Assembly (NCBI GenBank): GCA_016125555.1 | Contig: WGLN01000004.1 | Span: forward strand, 124,001-188,000 | Source of the DNA: Porphyrobacter sp. | GTDB taxonomy: Bacteria > Pseudomonadota > Alphaproteobacteria > Sphingomonadales > Sphingomonadaceae | Length of the DNA stretch: 64,000 bases | Reading direction: 5' to 3' | In this document: in pieces, positions 1 through 10,703 of the stretch | Layout of the letters: every line of letters begins with the position of its first letter | Position numbering within the stretch: the first letter of the stretch is position 1 | The notes under the pieces: model-generated | Database searches by the model: none | Told to the model about the DNA's origin: nothing | Seen by the model: the letters and a program-made list of their open reading frames with translations, nothing else | Position numbers and translations under genes: made by a program

Positions 1-1260
1 CGGGTAGAGCCGCCCGAGCGAAACCCCGCCGAGCACGCCGCGCTCGGCCAGGTCGCGCACGATCTGGCGCGCCGGCTTGCCGCCGAGCATCAGCGTGAAC
101 TCGTTGAAGAAGGCGTTGTTGAGCACCTCGACACCCGGCACCTGCGCCAGCCGGTCGGCGGCGCGGCAGGCGAGGCGGTGGTTCTCGGCGGCGAGTTCGC
201 GCAGGCCCCGCTCGCCGAGCAGGGTCATGTGCACGCTGAAGGCCAGCGCGCAGAGGCCCGAATTGGTGCAGATGTTGCTGGTCGCCTTCTCGCGGCGGAT
301 GTGCTGTTCGCGGGTCGAGAGGGTGAGCACGAAGCCGCGCTTGCCTTCGGCATCGACCGTCTCGCCGCAGAGCCGCCCCGGCATCTGGCGCACGTGCTTG
401 GGATCGCGCACCGCGAAGAGGCCGAGGTAGGGCCCGCCGAATTGCAGGCCGACGCCCAGCGACTGCCCCTCGCCCACAACGATGTCCGCGCCCATCTCGC
501 CCGGCGAGCGGATCGCGCCCAGCGCCACAGGTTCGGTGTTCACCACCACCAGCAGAGCGCCCTTGGCGTGGGCGGCCTCGGCCACCGGGGTAAGGTCGCT
601 GATGCGGCCGAGGATGTCGGGATATTGCACCACCACGCAGGCGGTGTCCTCGTCGATGCGGGCGATCAGGCCTTCAAGGTCCGGCTCTGGCTGGATGGCG
701 GGCTGCGCGTCGGCGATCTCATCGCCGGTGAAGTGCGCCATGGTCTTGACCACCTGCGCATAGTGCGGGTGGAGCGCGCCCGAGAGCACCGCGCGCTTCC
801 TGCGGGTGACGCGGGTCGCCATCGCCACCGCCTCCCAGCACGCGGTCGAGCCGTCATAGAGCGAGGCATTGGCCACCGCGCAGCCATAGAGCCGCGCAAC
901 CTGGGTCTGGAACTCGAACAGCATCTGCAGCGTGCCCTGCGCGATTTCCGGCTGGTAGGGCGTGTAGGCGGTCAGGAACTCGCCGCGCTGGATGATCGTG
1001 TCGACGCTCGCTGGGACATGGTGGCGATAGGCGCCTGCCCCGAGGAAGAACGGCACATCGCCCGCAACGAGGTTCTTCGCCGCAAGCGCCTTCATGTGGC
1101 GTTCGACCGCCATCTCGCTGGCGTGCATCGGCAGGCCCGCGATCGGCCCGTCGAGCCGGGCGACCTCGGGCACATCGACGAACAGGTCGTCGACGCTTGC
1201 GGCGCCGATTTTCTCGAGCATCGCGGCCCGGTCGGTGTCTGTGAGGGGAAGGTAGCGCAT
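1..1260 (-). CDS. gcvPA: Glycine dehydrogenase (decarboxylating) subunit 1, P-protein alpha half; partial at left edge
   Basis: N-terminal half of a two-subunit P-protein, the PLP enzyme that decarboxylates glycine and loads the aminomethyl group onto GcvH. The frame opens with [14 protein letters not shown], the usual start of this family, and contains [28 protein letters not shown] and [11 protein letters not shown], all typical of GcvPA. It stays open for 420 codons to base 1, so about 30 C-terminal residues are probably outside the window; gcvPB should follow beyond the edge. No clear Shine-Dalgarno sequence precedes the ATG. It is the last visible gene of the riboswitch-controlled gcv operon. 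Confidence 0.93.
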   Translation of the reverse strand, partial: MRYLPLTDTDRAAMLEKIGAASVDDLFVDVPEVARLDGPIAGLPMHASEMAVERHMKALAAKNLVAGDVPFFLGAGAYRHHVPASVDTIIQRGEFLTAYTPYQPEIAQGTLQMLFEFQTQVARLYGCAVANASLYDGSTACWEAVAMATRVTRRKRAVLSGALHPHYAQVVKTMAHFTGDEIADAQPAIQPEPDLEGLIARIDEDTACVVVQYPDILGRISDLTPVAEAAHAKGALLVVVNTEPVALGAIRSPGEMGADIVVGEGQSLGVGLQFGGPYLGLFAVRDPKHVRQMPGRLCGETVDAEGKRGFVLTLSTREQHIRREKATSNICTNSGLCALAFSVHMTLLGERGLRELAAENHRLACRAADRLAQVPGVEVLNNAFFNEFTLMLGGKPARQIVRDLAERGVLGGVSLGRLYP

Positions 1261-1292
1261 GGGAGGGAGGTTTTCCGTGGCTGGGGTGAAGG

Positions 1293-2102
1293 TCAGGCGG
1301 GTGGCGGCGCAGCGCTCAGCTGCGCGAGAGCGACGAGGGTTCCGGCAAAGCGCGCAGGCCCCTTGTGCGAGGTACGCATCCACGGGGCAGCCCAGATGCG
1401 GTGGCCCGCATCGCGCACGCGGCGGCAGAAGGCATAATCCTCTGAAAGGAGCTGTCCGCTGTCGGGATCGATAAGCGGCTGGAACAGCGCGAACAGGTGC
1501 TCGCCGACCTGCCCCTCGGCGCGGTCCTGCAGGTCGGGGAGGTAACGCAGTTCGGGGTGGCGTGCGCACAGCGTCTCGATCACGTCGCGGCGCACCAGCA
1601 TCAACCCCGTGCCAATCCGCGCCAGTTCGAGCGGCTGGTCGATCCGCACTCCGGCAGACGGATCGAGTGCGTCGAGCGCGAAGACGCCTGCATAGCGTTC
1701 GAGATCGGCGGGATCGCCCTGCGCCAGCCCCTTGGCGGCAGCCGCGGCCACGAGCTTCCAGTTGATCCGCCGCTTCGGGCAGGGTGCGCCGATCACGGCG
1801 AGCCGGTCGTCGGCCTGCATCAGGTCGAGCAGTGCCAGCACCTCCTCGGGGGAGAAACCGATATCGCCGTCGACGAACAGCAGGTGGGTCGCATCGGACT
1901 GGCGGAAGGCCCCCACCAGCGCGTTGCGCGCGCGGTCGATCGCCGCGTTGTCGCTGAGGAAGGCAAAGCGCACCGCCACGCCGCGCCGCTCGGCCGCGCT
2001 GGCCAGACCGATCACCGAACGCAGGTAATCGGCCTCGGCCCCGCCATAGAGCGGGGTCGCGACCATCAGGCTGGCAGCAGGAGGCGGCGGCGTTTCGGTC
2101 AC
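1293..2102 (-). CDS. Glycosyltransferase-like protein within the gcv operon
   Basis: This 269-residue protein starts at GTG 2102, which overlaps the gcvH stop (GTGA), so translation is probably coupled. An early stretch ([10 protein letters not shown]), a central ARNALVG segment and [13 protein letters not shown] resemble the nucleotide-sugar and DxD-type metal-binding parts of GT-A glycosyltransferases. A C-terminal [15 protein letters not shown] also matches the conserved end of such domains. There is no signal peptide or membrane helix, so it is probably cytoplasmic. Its acceptor is unknown and it has no obvious role in glycine cleavage. An ATG twelve codons downstream is an alternative start. 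The fold is inferred from motifs only. Confidence 0.72.
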   Translation of the reverse strand: MTETPPPPAASLMVATPLYGGAEADYLRSVIGLASAAERRGVAVRFAFLSDNAAIDRARNALVGAFRQSDATHLLFVDGDIGFSPEEVLALLDLMQADDRLAVIGAPCPKRRINWKLVAAAAAKGLAQGDPADLERYAGVFALDALDPSAGVRIDQPLELARIGTGLMLVRRDVIETLCARHPELRYLPDLQDRAEGQVGEHLFALFQPLIDPDSGQLLSEDYAFCRRVRDAGHRIWAAPWMRTSHKGPARFAGTLVALAQLSAAPPPA

Positions 2103-2467
2103 AGCGAGGCGACGAAGTCCTTGTAGGCGGCTTCGTCCATCAGCCCTTCGAGCTGGGCACTGTCCGCGATGGTCATCTTGAAGAACCAGCCCTCGCCTTG
2201 CGGATCGGTGTTGACCAGCGACGGGTCCTCCTCGAGCGCGCCGTTCACTTCGATCACCTCGCCGGTGATCGGGGCGTAGACATCGGACGCGGCCTTGACG
2301 CTCTCGACCACGGCGGCGTCCTTGCCCTTCTCGATCTTGGTGCCGACCGCGGGCAGTTCGACGAAGACGATGTCTCCCAATTGCCCCTGCGCGTAGTCGG
2401 TGATCCCGACCGTCGCGACATCGCCGGCGACGTCGATCCATTCATGTTCATCGGTGAAATAGCGCAT
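2099..2467 (-). CDS. gcvH: Glycine cleavage system H protein
   Basis: Lipoyl carrier (122 residues) that shuttles the aminomethyl group between P- and T-proteins. It has the canonical opening [10 protein letters not shown], the lipoylation loop [10 protein letters not shown] with the acceptor Lys58, and the C-terminal EGWFFKM segment. Length is normal for the family. It lies 3 bases downstream of gcvT and overlaps the next gene by four bases, so all four genes here appear to be one transcript controlled by the upstream glycine riboswitch. Confidence 0.97.
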   Translation of the reverse strand: MRYFTDEHEWIDVAGDVATVGITDYAQGQLGDIVFVELPAVGTKIEKGKDAAVVESVKAASDVYAPITGEVIEVNGALEEDPSLVNTDPQGEGWFFKMTIADSAQLEGLMDEAAYKDFVASL

Positions 2468-2470
2468 GGG

Positions 2471-3604
2471 TCAGCTCCCTCGATAATAGCGGTGGGGTAC
2501 GAAAGGTGTCGGCGCTACGGTGGCGGCGAGGCGTTTGCCCCGCACCTCGACCTCGAGCGCGGTGCCGGGCGCTGCGTTGGCGGCGCTCACATAGGCCATG
2601 GCGATGGGGGCCTGCAGCGTGGGCGAGAAGCCCCCGCTGGTGACGATGCCGACCTTCTCGGAACCGCTGAACACTTCGGCGCCCTCTCGCGCGGGCAGGC
2701 GGCCTTCGATTTTCAGGCCGACCCACTTGCGCCCGGTTCCCTCGGCGATCTCGCGGATGATGCGGGTCGCTCCGGGAAAGCCGCCTTCCGCGCGGCGGCG
2801 CTTGTTGATGCCGAAGATGAGGCCCGCCTCGATGGGCGAGGTTTCGGGGCTGAGGTCATGACCGTAGAGCGGCAGCCCCGCCTCGAGCCGAAGCGAATCC
2901 CGCGCGCCGAGGCCGATCGGCTTCACCTCGGGTTCGCCGCAGAGCAGGTCGGCGATCTCGGCCGCGGCCTCGGCGGCAAGCGAGATCTCGAATCCGTCCT
3001 CGCCGGTATAGCCCGCCCGCGCGATCTGCACCTTGTGGCCCGCGAGCGCGAAGGTGCCGAAGGTCATGAAGGTCAGCGCCGCGGCTTCCGGCGCGTGGCG
3101 GGCGAGCGCGTCGGCGGCTTTCGGTCCCTGCAGGGCGATCAGCGCCTGTTCGTCCATGTGGTTGAGGGTGATGTCGTCCGGCAGGGCCTCGCGCAGCGTG
3201 CCGATATCGTCCCACTTGGTCGCGCCGTTGACGACGAGATAGAGGCTGCCGTCCTCCATCCGCGAGACCATCAGGTCGTCGAGCACGCCGCCCTCCTCGT
3301 TCAGCAGCAGCGAATAGCGTTGCCGCCCGGGCTTGAGCGTCGACAGGTCGATCGGCAGCACCGCTTCGACCGCGGCGTCGAGATCGGGGCCGGAGAGGAG
3401 CAGCTGGCCCATGTGGCTGACGTCGAACAGGCCGGCGCTCTCACGCGTCCAGTTATGCTCGGCGACGATGCCCTCATATTGAATGGGCATCTCGTAGCCC
3501 GCAAACGGCACCATCCGCGCCCCCTTCGCGCGGTGCCAGGCGTCGAGCGGCAGCGCCTCGAGCGGCAGGTCTTCGATCTGGTCGTCGGTATCGTGGTCGC
3601 TCAC
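2471..3604 (-). CDS. gcvT: Glycine cleavage system aminomethyltransferase (T protein)
   Basis: Transfers the methylene group from aminomethylated GcvH to tetrahydrofolate, releasing ammonia. Recognisable segments include GARMVPFAGYEMPIQY near the N-terminus, SHMGQLLLSG, GYTGEDGFEI, and the C-terminal barrel with VTSGGFSPTLQ. GTG 3604 (protein beginning VSDHDTDDQ, 377 residues) is preferred. The frame extends to a TTG at 3661, but that codon falls at the closing stem of the riboswitch, which makes it unlikely as a start. The gene is first in the operon. Confidence 0.94.
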   Translation of the reverse strand: MSDHDTDDQIEDLPLEALPLDAWHRAKGARMVPFAGYEMPIQYEGIVAEHNWTRESAGLFDVSHMGQLLLSGPDLDAAVEAVLPIDLSTLKPGRQRYSLLLNEEGGVLDDLMVSRMEDGSLYLVVNGATKWDDIGTLREALPDDITLNHMDEQALIALQGPKAADALARHAPEAAALTFMTFGTFALAGHKVQIARAGYTGEDGFEISLAAEAAAEIADLLCGEPEVKPIGLGARDSLRLEAGLPLYGHDLSPETSPIEAGLIFGINKRRRAEGGFPGATRIIREIAEGTGRKWVGLKIEGRLPAREGAEVFSGSEKVGIVTSGGFSPTLQAPIAMAYVSAANAAPGTALEVEVRGKRLAATVAPTPFVPHRYYRGS

Positions 3605-3663
3605 TTGGGATGTCCCCGGCAGAATACGGCAGTCCGACAGCGCCGGCGCGCTGCCACTCAACT

Positions 3664-3860
3664 GCCCCCTCTGTCGGGTGACCTGAGAGCTTCGGCGAGC
3701 CGCGGGCGGCCAGCCTCCCCTTCGGTGGCCCCTGACGCTGTGCCAGAGACGCTTTCCAGAGTGTCACGCAGCCGAGCGGTCCGGTGGCCTGAGAGTTTCC
3801 GGGGCGGTTGCTCCTTCGGCGCCTTTGCCCTTCAGGAAGGACACAGGGCTCTCCCGCTCG
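3664..3860 (-). promoter_or_regulatory. Tandem glycine riboswitch
   Basis: Read on the minus strand, two consecutive glycine aptamers are visible. The first runs from GGGAGAGCCC (about 3855) through GCGCCGAAGGAGCAA to ACTCTCAGG. The second begins CACTCTGGAAAGC, contains CACCGAAGGGG, and closes with CTCTCAGGTCACCCGAC and AGAGGGGG. These match the conserved cores of both halves of the known tandem glycine aptamer. It lies about 60 bases before the preferred gcvT start, leaving room for an expression platform. In this family the switch normally turns gcv genes on when glycine is high; that mode is inferred here. Confidence 0.95.
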
Positions 3861-3946
3861 TCTGCCCGCGCGAGAATCGCTTCGCGCGCGGAAGACGCAC
3901 CAGCGCTTGCGCGAATTGCTGCATCGCGTCAATCACACGAACGCAC

Positions 3947-4906
3947 CTAGCGCGCGTTCAGCCACAGCAAATAGAGCGCGGAGAGCACGATCCAGCCGCC
4001 GTCGAGGGTCTTCAGCCGCTTGGCCCCGAGCCACAGGGCGACGGGCCGTGCGAGGAAGCCCCCCAGCATCGCCGCGGGCGCGGCGAGCAGCACCACCTCC
4101 CACTGCAGCGTGCCCGCCCCGATATGCCACACCACGCCGGCAAGGCAGCTCGCCGCCGAGATCACGCAGGCGGCCCCCGTGCACAGCAGCACGGGATAGT
4201 GGCGGATGAACAGATAGAGCGCGACCAGCTCGCCCATCCCGACCGAGAACAGCGCGGTCAGCACCCCGCCCGGCACCGCCAGCGCGAGGAGGACAAGCAG
4301 GTCGCCGCGCGCCAGGTGCCCGCGCTCGGGACGCGCCGCGTTGACCGTCCATGTGGCGAGGATCAGGGCAAGGCCCAGCAGGATCGAGAAAGCCTTGTAG
4401 GCATAGAGCACGCTCTGCTGGTCGAATGCGGTGAGCCGCTGGGTCGCCAGCATCGCCGGGAGCGAGAGCGCCAGCACGGCGAGCACCACGGTCGCGAAGT
4501 CGCGCGGGCGCACCCGCGCTTCCATTGGGCCGGGTTCGGGCTGGTGAAGCAGCCGGTCGGTCCAGCGCAAGGAGCCCATGGTCATGCCGAAGGACTGGAT
4601 GCCCATCGACACGCCCACCACCATCAGAGGCGAGAGGCTCATCACGCCCAGTTCGCGCAAGGCGTTGAACACGGGCACGAAGACCACGCCCCCGCCGGTG
4701 CCCGAGGTGTTGGCGATCACCGCGCCGATGACGCCGACGCCGGGCAGGAACCACAGCCGCGCCAGCAGGGCAGGATCGACGGCGACGAAGACCCACAGCG
4801 CCGCGTAGAGCACCATCAACGCCAGCCCGCCCAGCAGCACGATGCGGCCGGGCGGCAGGGGCTGGCCAGCGAGGGGTGCGGGGGCGGCGGTCACGCGGCG
4901 CATCAT
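3947..4906 (-). CDS. TauE/SafE family sulfite/organosulfur exporter-type membrane protein
   Basis: A 319-residue integral membrane protein with about eight hydrophobic helices. It carries the N-terminal half-repeat signature GVIGAVIANTSGTGGGVVFVP and a matching C-terminal GAGTLQWEVVLLAAPAAMLGG region typical of TauE/SafE transporters. It begins 19 bases after the metH large-subunit gene and may be the last gene of the methionine operon, which fits a sulfur or C1 role, but the substrate cannot be read from sequence. It ends shortly before the gcv riboswitch leader on the same strand. Confidence 0.85.
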   Translation of the reverse strand: MMRRVTAAPAPLAGQPLPPGRIVLLGGLALMVLYAALWVFVAVDPALLARLWFLPGVGVIGAVIANTSGTGGGVVFVPVFNALRELGVMSLSPLMVVGVSMGIQSFGMTMGSLRWTDRLLHQPEPGPMEARVRPRDFATVVLAVLALSLPAMLATQRLTAFDQQSVLYAYKAFSILLGLALILATWTVNAARPERGHLARGDLLVLLALAVPGGVLTALFSVGMGELVALYLFIRHYPVLLCTGAACVISAASCLAGVVWHIGAGTLQWEVVLLAAPAAMLGGFLARPVALWLGAKRLKTLDGGWIVLSALYLLWLNAR

Positions 4907-4925
4907 CCCCGCCCCGACCCTCGCG

Positions 4926-7541
<2,616 letters not shown>

Positions 7542-7565
7542 TGTCTCAGGTTCTCAGTTCCGTTC

Positions 7566-7620
7566 GCCTCGACCGGTGTCGAGAGGCCCCGCGGTTGTGT
7601 CTCGGCTTCGCTCGACACGG
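7566..7620. repeat. Palindromic intergenic repeat between the two metH genes
   Basis: Two adjacent imperfect hairpins lie in the 91-base gap. One is GCCTCGA...TCGAGAGGC (7566-7587). The other is GTGTC...GACAC (7597-7618) inside TCTCGGCTTCGCTCGACACGG. The second resembles short dispersed palindromes I recall from sphingomonad genomes (GTGTCGAGCGAAG-type). It could modulate mRNA stability between the two cistrons. Only one copy is seen in this window, so repeat status rests on memory of related genomes. Confidence 0.4.
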
Positions 7621-7632
7621 ACGGGAGGTGTT

Positions 7633-8676
7633 CTAGGCGGCGATGAAGGCCTCCAGCCCCGCCAGCCGCATCGCCGGTTCGGGCGAGGGCACGGCGCGCG
7701 GCCGGCTGTCCTTCACCGCGGCGGCGATCGCGGAGATGTGGGCAGGCGAGGAACCGCAGCACCCGCCGAGGATGTTGACCTGGCCGTGATCGGCCCAATC
7801 CTTGACCAGCCCCGCGGTGGTCTCGGGCATTTCGTCATACTGCCCCAGTTCATTGGGGAGGCCCGCATTGGGATAGACCATCAGCAGCGTGTCGGCGATC
7901 TGCGAGAGCACCTTCACATGCGGGCGCAGCTGCTCCGCGCCGAAGCTGCAATTGAGGCCGATGGTCACCGGCTTGGCGTGGCGCACGGCATACCAGAACG
8001 CCTCCACGGTATGGCCGGAGAGGTTGCGGCCCGAAAGGTCGGTCAGCGTCATCGAGATCATCACCGGCACCTCGCGCTCCAGTTCGCGCTCCAGCCGCTT
8101 GACCGCCATCACCCCGGCCTTGGCGTTCAGGGTATCGAACACGGTCTCTACAAGCACGAAGTCCACGCCCCCTTCGACCAGCGCGGCGGCCTGTTCGTGA
8201 TAGACGTCGACGAGCTCGTCGAAGTCGATTTCGCGAAAGCCCGGGTCCTCGACATCGGGCGAGAGCGAGAGGGTCTTGTTGGTCGGGCCGATGGCTCCCG
8301 CGACGAAGCGGGGCTTACCGTCCTTCGCGGCATATTCATCCGCCAGAGCGCGGGCGATCTGCCCCGAGGCGAGATTGATCTCGCGCACCAGATGTTCGGC
8401 CTTGTAGTCCGCCTGGCTGATGCGGTTGGCCGAGAAGGTGTTGGTGGAGACCACATCCGATCCCGCATCGAGATAGGCGCGGGTGATGTCGGCGATGATA
8501 TCGGGCCGGGTCAGGGCGAGGATATCGTTGTTGCCCTTCTGGTCGGCGGGAAGGCCGAGGTCGCCCGCGTAATCCTTCTCGGTGAGCTTCCTCTCCTGGA
8601 TCTGCGTCCCGAAGGCGCCGTCGAAGATCAGCACGCGGCTCTGCGCGGCGGCGAGCAGGCGGTCACGGGCGCTCAT
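7633..8676 (-). CDS. metH: Methionine synthase, homocysteine-binding (zinc) half of split MetH
   Basis: A 347-residue Hcy-binding barrel beginning MSARDRLLAAAQSRVL, followed by FDGAFGTQIQ and NTFSANR. The zinc-binding cysteines are seen in GLNCSFGAEQL and in the paired cysteines of GGCCGSSPAHI near the C-terminus. It activates homocysteine for methyl transfer and must work with the product of 4926-7541. ATG 8676 overlaps the metF stop by four bases (ATGA), indicating coupled translation. The protein ends cleanly after the barrel, so this is a stable gene split, not a frameshift. Confidence 0.94.
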   Translation of the reverse strand: MSARDRLLAAAQSRVLIFDGAFGTQIQERKLTEKDYAGDLGLPADQKGNNDILALTRPDIIADITRAYLDAGSDVVSTNTFSANRISQADYKAEHLVREINLASGQIARALADEYAAKDGKPRFVAGAIGPTNKTLSLSPDVEDPGFREIDFDELVDVYHEQAAALVEGGVDFVLVETVFDTLNAKAGVMAVKRLERELEREVPVMISMTLTDLSGRNLSGHTVEAFWYAVRHAKPVTIGLNCSFGAEQLRPHVKVLSQIADTLLMVYPNAGLPNELGQYDEMPETTAGLVKDWADHGQVNILGGCCGSSPAHISAIAAAVKDSRPRAVPSPEPAMRLAGLEAFIAA

Positions 8677-9617
8677 GCGGCGTCTCCCACGTTTCCGGCT
8701 ACCTGGGGGCGCTTGCCGAGCATGTGGCAGATCGCATAGGCGAGCTCGGGCCGGTTCAGGGTGTAGAAGTGGAAATCGCGCACCCCGCCCGCATAGAGGC
8801 GGCGGCACAGTTCGGCGGCGAGGGTCGCTGCGACCAGCTGGCGCGCGGCGGGCTTCTCGTCGAGGCCTTCGAACAGCCCGTCCATCCACGCCGGGATCGC
8901 CGCTCCGCAGGCGGTCGCGAACTTGCGCGCCTGCGCGACATTGGTGACCGGCAGGATGCCGGGGATGATCGGCGCGTCGATCCCCGCCGAGGCGCAGGCG
9001 TCGCGGAAGCGGAAGAAGGTTTCGGGCGAGAAGAAGAACTGGCTGATCGCGCGGGCAGCCCCGGCATCGAGCTTGCGCTTCAGGTTGTCGATATCGTCCT
9101 GCGGGCTGGTCGCATCGGGGTGGGTCTCGGGATAGGCGGCGACCGAGATGTCGAAGGGGGCGATCGCCTTCAATCCCGCGACGAGCTCGGCGGCGCTGGC
9201 ATAGCCTTCAGGGTGCGGGGTGAAAGGCGCGCCGGGTTCGCCCGCATCGCCGCGCAGCGCGACGATGTGGCGCACGCCCGCTTCCCAATATTTCTCGGCG
9301 ACCTCGTGGATTTCCGCCTTGCTCGCCGCGACGCAGGTGAGGTGCGCGGCCGCCGGCAACCGGCCTTCGGCGATGATCCGCGCGACCGTGGCATGGGTGC
9401 GCTCGCGGGTCGAACCGCCCGCGCCGTAGGTGACCGAGACGAAGGCGGGCGCCAGCGGCTTCAGCTGGGTCACCGCGTCCCACAACTGCGCCTCCATCTT
9501 CTCGCTCTTGGGCGGGAAGAACTCGAAACTCACCGCAACATCGCCCGGCAAGCCGGAAAACAGCGGCGTGTCGGTGGCGGTGCGGTATTCGTGGAGCTGA
9601 GTGAGGGTCGGGGTCAT
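8673..9617 (-). CDS. metF: 5,10-methylenetetrahydrofolate reductase
   Basis: Flavin-dependent reductase that makes 5-methyl-THF, the methyl donor for the adjacent MetH. The 314-residue protein has SFEFFPPKSEKMEAQLW at the start of the barrel, FVSVTYGAGGSTRERTH, HLTCVA, IVALRGD, SQFFF and the C-terminal FHFYTLNRPELAYAIC, all family hallmarks. Its ATG overlaps the stop of the upstream regulator gene and its stop overlaps metH, so the genes are translationally coupled. Supply of its NAD(P)H and FAD is not encoded here. Confidence 0.96.
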   Translation of the reverse strand: MTPTLTQLHEYRTATDTPLFSGLPGDVAVSFEFFPPKSEKMEAQLWDAVTQLKPLAPAFVSVTYGAGGSTRERTHATVARIIAEGRLPAAAHLTCVAASKAEIHEVAEKYWEAGVRHIVALRGDAGEPGAPFTPHPEGYASAAELVAGLKAIAPFDISVAAYPETHPDATSPQDDIDNLKRKLDAGAARAISQFFFSPETFFRFRDACASAGIDAPIIPGILPVTNVAQARKFATACGAAIPAWMDGLFEGLDEKPAARQLVAATLAAELCRRLYAGGVRDFHFYTLNRPELAYAICHMLGKRPQVAGNVGDAA

Positions 9618-10597
9618 CGGGTCGTTTCCAGGGCGGGGGTCCGGGGAGAGGGGGCCGCGGCGCGGCGCTTGCCGAGCCAGATCTTCACCACCAGTTCGCC
9701 GCCCGCGAGCGCGAGCGGAGGGCTGGCGGCGAAGCCTGCGGCGTGGAGCAGCTCGGCCATCTGGCGGTCGGAAAAGCCGAGGCGGGCGTGCTGGTGGCGG
9801 TCGCGCAGCTCCTCGCGGTCATGCGCGGCGAAATCGACGATCGCGATGCGCCCGCCGGGCCGCAGCACCCGCGCCGCCTCGGCCAGCGCCGGGGCGGGAT
9901 CGGGGGCGAAGTGCAGCACCTGGTGGAGCAGCACGGTGTCGAAACTCGCGGGCGCGAAGGGCAGGTCGGCGAAATCGCCCTGCACCAGCTCGATCTGCGC
10001 AGCGGGCAGGTGTTGCAGCTTGGCGCGGGCAACGCGCAGCATCTCGAGATTCTTGTCGAGCGCGACCACCCGGTCCGCCTCGCCCGCGAAGATCTCGGCC
10101 ATGCGCCCGGTGCCGGTGCCGATGTCGAGCAGCGCCCCGAGCGGCGCGTCGGCGAGCGCCTCGCCGAGGCGCAGCTCGACCTCGGCATCGGGGCTGTGGA
10201 GTGCGCGCAGCTCGTCCCATTCGCTCGCATGGCGGGCGAAATAGTGTTCAGCGGCGCTCTCGCGCGCCTCTCGGATCGCGGCGAGCTTGCGGCGGTCGGC
10301 CTCGCACAGCGCGGCGAATTCGGGCTCGCTCTCCTCCGCCAGCGCGAGGAGGCGCTGCACCGCCTCGATCACCGGCCCGCTCGCCTCGCTCTGGCGCAGG
10401 AACACCCAGGACCCCTCGCGGCGACGCTCGGCGAGGCCAGCGTCGCACAGGATGCCGACATGGCGCGAGACGCGCGGCTGGCTCTGCCCGAGCACCTGCG
10501 CGAGTTCGCCCACCGCCAGCTCCATTGCCGACAGCAGCCGCGCGATGCGCAGCCGGGTGGGGTCGGCAAGCGCCTTGAAGATATCCTCGATCACCAT
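9614..10597 (-). CDS. ArsR-type winged-helix regulator fused to a SAM-dependent methyltransferase
   Basis: Residues 1-90 form an ArsR winged helix (IFKALADPTRLRIARLLS, then QSQPRVSRHVGILCDAGL with the recognition helix). Residues about 140-325 are a class I methyltransferase fold with LLDIGTGTGRMAEIFA (SAM-binding motif I) and VLRPGGRIAIVDFA. No metal-binding cysteine motif is visible, so metal sensing is unlikely. First gene of the metF-metH operon, preceded ten bases upstream by a palindromic site, so it probably represses itself and the operon in response to SAM or S-adenosylhomocysteine, as known for SahR-type ArsR regulators. The effector is inferred. Confidence 0.88.
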   Translation of the reverse strand: MVIEDIFKALADPTRLRIARLLSAMELAVGELAQVLGQSQPRVSRHVGILCDAGLAERRREGSWVFLRQSEASGPVIEAVQRLLALAEESEPEFAALCEADRRKLAAIREARESAAEHYFARHASEWDELRALHSPDAEVELRLGEALADAPLGALLDIGTGTGRMAEIFAGEADRVVALDKNLEMLRVARAKLQHLPAAQIELVQGDFADLPFAPASFDTVLLHQVLHFAPDPAPALAEAARVLRPGGRIAIVDFAAHDREELRDRHQHARLGFSDRQMAELLHAAGFAASPPLALAGGELVVKIWLGKRRAAAPSPRTPALETTR

Positions 10598-10606
10598 CGC
10601 GGAACG

Positions 10607-10628
10607 GATATAAAGATATTTTTATATC
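10607..10628. promoter_or_regulatory. Palindromic operator upstream of the methionine operon
   Basis: A 22-bp near-perfect inverted repeat with half-sites GATATAAA and TTTATATC around a central gATATt; only one symmetric base pair is broken. It is strikingly AT-rich in a very GC-rich region and ends 10 bases before the regulator's ATG. Position and symmetry fit binding of the ArsR-type dimer encoded immediately downstream. No other copy was noticed in the window. Confidence 0.75.
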
Positions 10629-10703
10629 TGTAAATCGCCTAGCGCGCAGGGATTGTCCCGCAGGGGGCTCGCGCAGGTGCTTCATCAGCAGGCTTCTCGT
10701 CGG

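Noticed and set aside
3605..3661. Longer gcvT start at TTG 3661
   Set aside because: It begins at the edge of the riboswitch aptamer and adds residues without family similarity.
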